Shown one piece after another: positions 1-6,380 of a stretch of DNA of 14,702 nucleotides (position 1 is its first letter; every line of letters begins with the position of its first letter). The notes below the pieces were generated by a model. That model did no database searches, was not told where the DNA came from, and saw nothing but the letters and a program-made list of their open reading frames with translations. A program made the translations under genes and the position numbers. Source of the DNA: Myxococcota bacterium (GTDB taxonomy: Bacteria; Myxococcota_C; UBA6777). The stretch spans positions 1 to 14,702 of the forward strand of contig CAUJFU010000448.1 in NCBI GenBank assembly GCA_963169055.1, read 5' to 3'.

Positions 1-999
1 TTGGGCTTCTTGGATGTGAGTGGTCTCTTTTTCGATGATCGTAAAGGCTGTCTGTGGGAGAAGATCGAGCAAGGCCAGCAAGGTGCGCGGAAACAGTCCA
101 CCCCCAACGATCACGACGTGTTGTCGGCGGGTTTCGGGGATTTCAAGTAAAAGTGCGGAAAAGGCCCGTTGATGGACAGATATCAACCAGCGTTGGAGGC
201 GGTTGGAGCGCAAGGCAAGCCGCTCAAAGTGGCCGAGGCCACGACTTTGCAAGCGATTCAACAAGAGAGGGAGGTCAGCAATCCACCGCAAGAGGGGAGG
301 AAAAGCGCTGATGGATAGTTGTTCTTTGGAGAGCGGCTGGCGGGAGATCTCGCTCCAATGGCAACGTGGGAACAAGTGGTGTTCGGTGTGGTAGCCGTCG
401 TTGAACCAGAAGAAGTTGTAGCACCGATTGTAGTAGCTAACGCCCATCCCACGGGTTGTTTCGCGGACGTGTTCGTAGCGCCCTTGGAGAGAGCAAAGCC
501 CCAAGCCGAGCAGATACCCCGGTAGATAGAGCCAAAAGAAGAACGCGGGGAGCCACCACGCAAGGCCAACCCACAGCGCCAAGATCGCGAGACCTTGTAA
601 GCCTTTTTGAGACCACCATCGGCGATAGCGCCATTGTGCGGGTTCACCTGCATGATGCCAGAGATGGCGTTCTTTCCAAAGGACTTGGGGGATACCGAGC
701 AAAAGGGAGAGATAGAGATCGAAGGCGCGGTTGAGTGCGCGAGAGTGCCAAAGAGGGTTATGCAGGTGGTTGTGTGCGATGGTGTTGGCGTTCCAACAAA
801 GACCAAGCGCCAAGCCGAAGATCATCAAAAGGGTTGGAAAGGCCGAGTGATAGGCGATCAACAGCGCGAAGGCCGCGCCATGCAACGCCGCTGCAAAAAG
901 CAGCCATGCGTCCCAAGGAGAGTGACGCAGCCAAGAACCCCGATACACGGGGAGTTTGGGGGAGGGCTGAGCCGTACCAAGAGAAGAGGTTGGTTCCAT
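1..999 (-). CDS. Membrane fatty-acid desaturase with C-terminal Rossmann-like domain (3' end outside window)
   Basis: The frame is open from ATG at 999 to the window edge (333 codons seen, stop not reached). The three histidine boxes of membrane di-iron desaturases are present: HNHLH (residues 76-80), HLWHH (112-116) and HTEHH (204-208). Hydrophobic stretches lie at about 31-65 and 137-170. Such enzymes insert a double bond into an acyl chain in the inner membrane using O2 and an electron donor. After about residue 290 the family domain is over, yet a new segment starts: HVVIVGGGLFP (294-304) followed by an acidic strand end (IIEKE, 321-325). This looks like the first beta-alpha-beta of a Rossmann or SAM-methyltransferase fold, so the full protein is probably a fusion. 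AGAGGT lies 5 nt upstream of the ATG. It is the third gene of an operon with two membrane sulfatases, 52 nt after the previous stop. Desaturase identity is firm; acyl substrate and the second domain's role are not known. Confidence 0.9.
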   Translation of the reverse strand, partial: MEPTSSLGTAQPSPKLPVYRGSWLRHSPWDAWLLFAAALHGAAFALLIAYHSAFPTLLMIFGLALGLCWNANTIAHNHLHNPLWHSRALNRAFDLYLSLLLGIPQVLWKERHLWHHAGEPAQWRYRRWWSQKGLQGLAILALWVGLAWWLPAFFFWLYLPGYLLGLGLCSLQGRYEHVRETTRGMGVSYYNRCYNFFWFNDGYHTEHHLFPRCHWSEISRQPLSKEQLSISAFPPLLRWIADLPLLLNRLQSRGLGHFERLALRSNRLQRWLISVHQRAFSALLLEIPETRRQHVVIVGGGLFPRTLLALLDLLPQTAFTIIEKETTHIQEAQ

Positions 1000-1051
1000 A
1001 AAAACCTCTGGGGGTGGGGTGAGCAAAGGCTGTTTGCGTGGCGGAAGGCGT

Positions 1052-3910
1052 TTAGCGCACGATCTTCCGGGTGAGTACAAGCAATCGACCTTTGGCGTCT
1101 TGTTTTACGCTATCTTGTGGACCCGTCAAGGAAGGGAACGGTTGCCCATTTTTCCAGATCCCCGTGTAAAGGCGAAGAGTTGCGCCCGCGTGTAGGGTGG
1201 GAGGGAGCGTATAACGCAGGCGCAACGGGATGTACTGGCCCGTCTTCCATGCAGAAAGAGGCGGTGTATCGGGGGAATAAGCGCGATCTGCGTTGAGGAA
1301 GATGTGGGGATGCTGTTGTTCGAGGTGAAAGAAGAGTTGCCATCCCTGAGGGACGGTGCGATGGACGTAATAGATCAGCGTGATATCGAAGGTCTCGTTG
1401 CGCGAGGGGGCGGTGCTGTGGAGGTTATAGCCGACAAGATGAAGCCAGTCTCCAAAACGTGCGTCAAGCAAGAGTTGAACAGGGGGCCGCCCTGCACGCC
1501 AAGGAGCAGGTTGGGGGGTGATCGTGAGCATCGGAAAGCGGCGTTCTTTTTGGTCTTTGGGGGAGAGATGGAGGGATTTGACGGAGGCGCGCTGGTTGGT
1601 TTGTGCGGACCATAGGCCCACATAGAGCGTGAGCGGAGTGTGCGGGGGGATCTCTGCTGCAAGATAAAAGCGATAACGATCGAGGATATATTCGCCTTTC
1701 CTCCAAGAAGCAAGAGGATAACGGCCCGCCACAGGAGGGTGATCGAGATTAAAGAAACGCTTGGGTTGTTGCCCTTCGAGGTGAAAGAAGAGTTGCCATT
1801 CTGGAGGGATCGTTTGTTTGGCTTGGAAGACGAAGGTGATCTCGACGGCCTCACCCGGGGTTGGATGGTGTGTGTGCATCTGGTAGCCGACGACCCGCAC
1901 CCATTCTCCGAGGGCGGCTTCGGTGGAGCGATCCAACGGAGGGACTTGTTGCAAGATCGCGGTGTGGAGTTGTGCGCGGGAAGGGTGTTCAAATGACCGA
2001 TTGACCGAAGTTTTCCATGCGATGAGCTGCGCTTGCGCTTGTTGGAGCATCGGTTGAAGGGCGGGCTGTGTAGCGAGATCGCGCTTTTCGTGCGGGTCGT
2101 GCGCGAGATCGTAGGCCAAGAGCGGGCGTCGGTGGTAGTTGTAAATCACCTTGTGATCGCCTTGACGCAAGGCCATGCAGTGCTTTTCAAACCAACACGT
2201 CATCTTGATCGTGCGATCTTTTGGGACGGGTCGCAACAAGCTGTAGCCCGGCAGCCGTCCCCCATGCACCGAGACGCCGAGCAGATCGGCGACCGTTGGC
2301 AATAGATCGATCTGTTGGCGGAGTCCTCGGATTTTGCGTGCTTTTGGAAATATTCTGCGGTTGTAGATCAGCGCAGGGATGTGGACGATCTCTTCCCACA
2401 TCCCGTTTCCGTGTTGGTAAAGTCCGTGTTCACCGAAGGCTTCGCCGTGATCGGACACAAACAAAAAAACGGTGTTCTCGATCAGACCGCGCTTTTCAAA
2501 TCCCGCAAAGACTTCTTTGATAAAGTCATCTGTGTAGCGGAGGGATTGGAGATAATCGTCGTATTCTGTGCCGCGTTTGGCTCCGAGAGGGCGTCGAGGA
2601 TAGGTGGGCGGCGTGGTATAGCCGTGGTGAGAAGTCAGCGTATGATAGGCCAAAAAGAAAGGTTGTTTGTCTTTTTGGATCTGATCGAGCCACGCAAAGC
2701 TCGGTTTGAGCAAGATGCGATCTTCATAGCCAAAATAATTGGTGCGGAAAAAGCCGTCAGTCGGGAGATCTTCGAGGATGCGGATCATCGAAAAGCCGAT
2801 ATTGCGGGCGAGTTGGTCGTAATTTTCAAATCGTGCGGTGGCAGGGTGAAAGATCGCGGTCTTGTATCCGAGCGATTCGAGAAGAGAGGGCAGGCAACGG
2901 GCGGGGATTCCGCCTACTTCGGACTCGACGACGTGCATCGTGATCTTGGGATAGATCCCACAAAAGATCGCGGCGACGGCTTTGGAAGTGTGCGGGACGA
3001 CGGGGTACATCGATTCGACTCGTAAGCCTTGTTGGGCGAGAGAAGCGAGAAAGGGCATCGTTTGAAGGCGCGGATCGGCAAGAGGGGTAGAGCGTTGGCG
3101 AATGGATTCTAAGACCACGATCACGATGTTGGGGCGGCGGGTTTGAGCGGTGGGCAAAAACCGCAGGTGTTGGGCATCAAACAGCGGCGGTTCTTTTTGT
3201 TGGAGACGCGCCTTTTCGAGTGCCGCAAGTTTGCGATCTTGCAAGCCTTCGCGCAGCCATCGCAGAAAATAGTTTTCTTGGATGGCTGCAAGTTGGCTGT
3301 TGTGGGTGTGCGGAACCCACGCTTGAGAGGCCAACAGAAAAACGACCAAAAGCAGCAATCCTACAGGCGAAAAGAGAGAGGAGCCGTCGGCTTTTTTTTC
3401 AAGACGATCGCGGAGTCTGGGGCGTCGTTGCAACCAGCGCGGAAACCACATCAACCCAAGCGGCAACCCCAAAAGCAGCCCATGCCAAGGGGTGATCTGG
3501 CCCCACAGAAGCGAAGACAACATCCAGATCTGCTGCGCTCCGTAAAGCATGATCTCTGCGCTGACCAAGGTGCGAGTCGTTCGGAAGAATTGGTGTTCGA
3601 CAAGCGCAAGCAAGATCAGAAAAAGGACAAATGTATCAAGGAAAAAGTAAGCAACACGCTTGACCCAAGGGTGATCATTTTCAAGAACAAGCAGAAAAAA
3701 GATCGCCACCAAGAGCAAGAGCAAGAGATCGCGTAGAAACGATGTTCCGAAAAGCAGAGGTTGTGCAAAGGCCGATGTTTGGGTGAGGATGGAGATCTTT
3801 TCGTATTTGAGAACGAGCAACAAAAGCGCAAAAGCGCCAAGCAAAAAGAACACACGAAAGCTTTCTTTGCGTGAGAAGGGCTGAAACCAAAGAGAGAGAT
3901 GCTTTTTCAA
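1052..3910 (-). CDS. LtaS-like membrane sulfatase/phosphotransferase with two C-terminal beta-domains
   Basis: 952 residues from a TTG start. About five membrane segments (roughly 18-38, 60-78, 86-106, 141-158, 183-198) precede an extracytoplasmic alkaline-phosphatase/sulfatase-fold domain (about 259-630), the architecture of LTA synthase and EptA-type enzymes. Likely active-site residues are E268 (in IVVLES), nucleophile T308 (in PHTSKA), D487-H488 (in VSDHGE) and H500. Beyond the catalytic domain are two homologous ~100-residue domains (about 668-768 and 818-922), each with GYxxxxxxP, a WQLFFHLE core and a LWS/IWK end. The open frame continues upstream, but that part is antisense-frame noise over the preceding gene. 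The TTG at 3910-3908 is chosen because it has AAGG 7 nt upstream, overlaps the preceding TGA and begins directly before the first membrane helix. The family transfers phosphoglycerol or phosphoethanolamine or hydrolyses such esters; the substrate here is unknown. A Gram-negative host makes genuine LTA synthesis unlikely. Confidence 0.9.
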   Translation of the reverse strand: MKKHLSLWFQPFSRKESFRVFFLLGAFALLLLVLKYEKISILTQTSAFAQPLLFGTSFLRDLLLLLLVAIFFLLVLENDHPWVKRVAYFFLDTFVLFLILLALVEHQFFRTTRTLVSAEIMLYGAQQIWMLSSLLWGQITPWHGLLLGLPLGLMWFPRWLQRRPRLRDRLEKKADGSSLFSPVGLLLLVVFLLASQAWVPHTHNSQLAAIQENYFLRWLREGLQDRKLAALEKARLQQKEPPLFDAQHLRFLPTAQTRRPNIVIVVLESIRQRSTPLADPRLQTMPFLASLAQQGLRVESMYPVVPHTSKAVAAIFCGIYPKITMHVVESEVGGIPARCLPSLLESLGYKTAIFHPATARFENYDQLARNIGFSMIRILEDLPTDGFFRTNYFGYEDRILLKPSFAWLDQIQKDKQPFFLAYHTLTSHHGYTTPPTYPRRPLGAKRGTEYDDYLQSLRYTDDFIKEVFAGFEKRGLIENTVFLFVSDHGEAFGEHGLYQHGNGMWEEIVHIPALIYNRRIFPKARKIRGLRQQIDLLPTVADLLGVSVHGGRLPGYSLLRPVPKDRTIKMTCWFEKHCMALRQGDHKVIYNYHRRPLLAYDLAHDPHEKRDLATQPALQPMLQQAQAQLIAWKTSVNRSFEHPSRAQLHTAILQQVPPLDRSTEAALGEWVRVVGYQMHTHHPTPGEAVEITFVFQAKQTIPPEWQLFFHLEGQQPKRFFNLDHPPVAGRYPLASWRKGEYILDRYRFYLAAEIPPHTPLTLYVGLWSAQTNQRASVKSLHLSPKDQKERRFPMLTITPQPAPWRAGRPPVQLLLDARFGDWLHLVGYNLHSTAPSRNETFDITLIYYVHRTVPQGWQLFFHLEQQHPHIFLNADRAYSPDTPPLSAWKTGQYIPLRLRYTLPPTLHAGATLRLYTGIWKNGQPFPSLTGPQDSVKQDAKGRLLVLTRKIVR
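1319..1799 (-). repeat. Two identical 25-nt segments marking duplicated accessory domains
   Basis: The plus-strand segment at 1319-1343 is identical to 1775-1799, 456 bp (152 codons) away in the same frame. On the minus strand they encode the WQLFFHLE core of the two accessory domains of the LtaS-like protein. The rest of the two domains has diverged much more. Confidence 0.8.
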
Positions 3911-6231
3911 GGCTGCACCTTTTTGTGCGCGGGTTCGAGGGGGTGAGAAAACAGCAGAAAGCGTTGATCTGAGGTGATCTGTGTTCTGTCGGGGCCGAGG
4001 ATCGGCAAGCGGCCTTTTTGGGGTGACCACATACCGATGTACATCTTGAGAGGCCGTCCGACGGGGAAATCTGCGGGGATCGAAAACGTGTATGTGTCGT
4101 GAAGATACGCCCCGCGCTTCCATGTGTGGAGTGGCAGAAAGCCCTGCAAGGGCGGATGATCTGCATTCCAAAAGGCTTTGGGGTGATCGGTTTCGAGATG
4201 AAAAAACAGCCGCCATTCGGGAGGAATCGTCTGGAGGGTGTGAAAGTAGGTGGTGAGTGTTAGGCGAGTTTGTGGGGCGGGCCTTGTGGTGGAGAGCTGG
4301 TAGCCAAGGACGCGCAGATAAGGGCCGATCTGGGCTTGTTTGGGGAAAGCCACGATGGGAGGGCGTTTGTGCATCATCTGGCCGATGCGCAAGAAACGGC
4401 GGGTTTCTTGGGTGAGCGTGTTGGATATCTGCTGTGCGATAAGGTCGGAAAGAGGTGGCTTTTGGCGATCTTCTGGATCTGTGTGTTTGAACGGGCGGAA
4501 GTCTGTAAAAGCCCCGTGCATCCGCAGCCAGATCTTTTTTTCTTGGTCGATCCACGCTATCCGCCTGCGGTGTTGGGGAAAAGCGTACGAAGTGACAAGC
4601 AGATGTCGCCGCAGCGGTGGTGGGCGGAGAAGCGAGATGCCGTTGCTGTAGGTCTCGGGTGGAAGGGGCGTTTGAGGGGAAAGAAGATCGATGACGGTGG
4701 GCCAGATATCGGGATGACCAGAGCGTTGGATCGGGCGTTGGATCGGGCTGGGAGCGCAAAGCAAAAAAGGAACTTGGGTGCGTGCGTTGATGAAGTTGGG
4801 CGCGCCATGTCCGAGCAGTCCGTGATCCCAGAATTCTTCGCCATGATCGCCCGTAAAGACGAGCAGGGTTTTTCGGCCTGTGCGTTGGATCCGTGTGGTG
4901 ATTTGTGCGACGAGATCATCGAGAAACAACAGGCTGTTTTTGTAGCGGTTGAGGATTTTTTCTTTGAAGGGCAAGAGCTTGTGATCAACGAGAAAGTGGT
5001 TGTAGTTTTCGGGCATCACGGGAAGATGGCGCGCAAATTTCGGAGGATACAAGTAGTTGTGGTGCGTTGCGTTGAGAAAAAGGAACAAGAAAAAGGGTTC
5101 TTTGGGCGGAGTTTGTAGAAAAGATTGGACTTCTTGCAGAAGGCGTAGATCATTTTGGTCGCTTCGTTGATCGAAAAATTCTTTTTTTTGCTCGAAGTGT
5201 CGAAGCAAGAGGCCCCCATGATCCCATCCTGTGAGCTTTGTGGAGACCATCGCAAGGGAGCGATAGCCATTTTTTTTGAGCAGCCGCAACGGATACGGGG
5301 CGATATCGTGTTTGTGAAAGAATGTGAGGTGGTAGGCGTGCAAGCCGTAGAGTAGGGAGAAAAGCCCCCATGTTGTGCTGTGTCCACCCGAATGGTGTCG
5401 CGAAGAGACGAGGCATCCGCGCTGGTGGGCGATCTGTGTGATCTGCGGCATCCACGCGGGTTGAAGCATATCGCCACGCAAAGATTCTCCTGCGATGAAG
5501 ACGATATCAGGGCGTTGCGCGAGTGTGGGAGGCCGTTGTGCAGCGGCGTGCGGGTAATGTACGGTGACAAGGGAGGTTGGGAGAGCAGAGGCTTGGGAAA
5601 GACGTTGAAAGAAGGGCAAGGCTTCTGCAAAAGCAGCGGAGGACTTGGCTTCTTGGTGAAGCGCCCACAAAAAGAAAGGGGCGGTGGACCCAAAGCTCCC
5701 GAACCACAGGGCGAATGTGGAGATGCGTGTATGGTTTGCGATCGACCGACACAAGCCCAAGCAAAGGGCTTGAAGCAAGACGATCAAGACAAAACCGCCC
5801 AAAATCGAGGCATAGGTGATCGCGCTGATCTGTGCCTCTCGCTGAAAGCTCGGATTTATCAAGGCTTTTAGAACATAGTCACTTTCGAGGTGAAGGCCCA
5901 GTTCGCGGTAAGTTTTGGCATCGATCCACACATAGACCCAAACAGCGGAGAAAAACAGCAGCACCGCAGACTCAAACAGCCATCGGATCGAGCGGACGGA
6001 AAATCGAGCCGCAGCAGTACCCAACAAGCCCACGAAAAGCGCCACCAACGAACATACCGAAAGACAGGCCGCCGATGCAAGCCACGGATGCAAGGGGTTT
6101 TGTAGAGTTTTGGGAAGCGTCGAGCGAAGGTGCTGCATCAAAAAGAGCGCAAGCAACAAGCCGTTGAGCAGCACAAAACACAGCAAAGGCGCGCCATGCT
6201 TGCGCCAAACAGGAAAACCTTGTGATTCCAT
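3907..6231 (-). CDS. YejM/PbgA-like inner-membrane sulfatase-fold protein with C-terminal beta-domain
   Basis: 774 residues. Five probable membrane helices (about 13-33, 51-73, 86-104, 138-160, 172-192) are followed by a periplasmic sulfatase-fold domain (about 240-540). Active-site-like residues are E249 (IAGES), T286 in SGGHSTTWG, D462-H463 (TGDHGEEF) and H475. The SGGHSTTWGLFSLLYGL stretch and RYKNSLLFLDDL resemble the corresponding parts of YejM. YejM in enterobacteria controls LPS synthesis and outer-membrane lipid balance. Here the DHG motif is intact, so an active hydrolase or transferase is possible. A C-terminal domain (about 636-736) is clearly homologous to the two extra domains of the next gene; all three share the PPEW/PQGW...LFFHLE pattern. 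The ATG at 6231 has only a weak Shine-Dalgarno, but no better start is in frame. It is the first gene of the minus-strand operon and its TGA overlaps the following TTG start. Family call is solid; YejM subgroup is inferred. Confidence 0.88.
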   Translation of the reverse strand: MESQGFPVWRKHGAPLLCFVLLNGLLLALFLMQHLRSTLPKTLQNPLHPWLASAACLSVCSLVALFVGLLGTAAARFSVRSIRWLFESAVLLFFSAVWVYVWIDAKTYRELGLHLESDYVLKALINPSFQREAQISAITYASILGGFVLIVLLQALCLGLCRSIANHTRISTFALWFGSFGSTAPFFLWALHQEAKSSAAFAEALPFFQRLSQASALPTSLVTVHYPHAAAQRPPTLAQRPDIVFIAGESLRGDMLQPAWMPQITQIAHQRGCLVSSRHHSGGHSTTWGLFSLLYGLHAYHLTFFHKHDIAPYPLRLLKKNGYRSLAMVSTKLTGWDHGGLLLRHFEQKKEFFDQRSDQNDLRLLQEVQSFLQTPPKEPFFLFLFLNATHHNYLYPPKFARHLPVMPENYNHFLVDHKLLPFKEKILNRYKNSLLFLDDLVAQITTRIQRTGRKTLLVFTGDHGEEFWDHGLLGHGAPNFINARTQVPFLLCAPSPIQRPIQRSGHPDIWPTVIDLLSPQTPLPPETYSNGISLLRPPPLRRHLLVTSYAFPQHRRRIAWIDQEKKIWLRMHGAFTDFRPFKHTDPEDRQKPPLSDLIAQQISNTLTQETRRFLRIGQMMHKRPPIVAFPKQAQIGPYLRVLGYQLSTTRPAPQTRLTLTTYFHTLQTIPPEWRLFFHLETDHPKAFWNADHPPLQGFLPLHTWKRGAYLHDTYTFSIPADFPVGRPLKMYIGMWSPQKGRLPILGPDRTQITSDQRFLLFSHPLEPAHKKVQP
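3916..3921 (-). promoter_or_regulatory. Shine-Dalgarno deciding the TTG start of the LtaS-like gene
   Basis: AAGGTG on the minus strand, ending 5 nt before TTG at 3910-3908, sits inside the last codons of the YejM-like gene. The TTGA overlap of start and stop suggests translational coupling or reinitiation. Confidence 0.6.
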
Positions 6232-6265
6232 TGGAGTATGCCAACCGTCAGATTAAAAAAACGCG

Positions 6266-6294
6266 AGGATAGCCACATCGTTTGTGCGAGGCAA
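6266..6294 (-). promoter_or_regulatory. Candidate sigma-70-type promoter for the sulfatase-desaturase operon
   Basis: Reading the minus strand, TTGCCT (6294-6289) and TATCCT (6271-6266) are separated by exactly 17 nt, about 35 nt upstream of the ATG at 6231. The match to consensus is partial, and sigma factors of this lineage may differ. Confidence 0.3.
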
Positions 6295-6299
6295 GCCTC
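6288..6299. promoter_or_regulatory. Small palindrome in divergent promoter region, possible operator
   Basis: GAGGC-AA-GCCTC is a perfect 5-bp inverted repeat with a 2-nt spacer. It overlaps the candidate -35 element of the minus-strand operon and lies in the 149-bp region shared with the divergent caspase-like gene. It could be an operator, but an arm this short can occur by chance. Confidence 0.2.
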
Positions 6300-6369
6300 T
6301 TGTTTTCGTGTGGTGTGCTGGGATGGAATAAAGGACGCAAAGCACTCGTTTGGGCAAGTGAGAACAATG

Positions 6370-6377
6370 GGAGGTGA
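6370..6377 (+). promoter_or_regulatory. Strong Shine-Dalgarno of the caspase-PDZ-thioredoxin gene
   Basis: GGAGGTGA ends 3 nt before the ATG at 6381; the GGAGG core is 6 nt from it. This fixes the start and suggests efficient translation. Confidence 0.75.
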
Positions 6378-6380
6378 GCG

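Noticed and set aside
2315-3025. Plus-strand frame of 236 codons inside the LtaS-like gene
   Set aside because: It is opposite to the catalytic sulfatase domain and has no Shine-Dalgarno or family resemblance.
3911-4759. Upstream extension of the LtaS-like frame by 283 codons
   Set aside because: It overlaps the YejM-like gene on the same strand, is Arg/Pro/Ser-rich without domain features, and the TTG at 3910 has a Shine-Dalgarno and precedes the first membrane helix.
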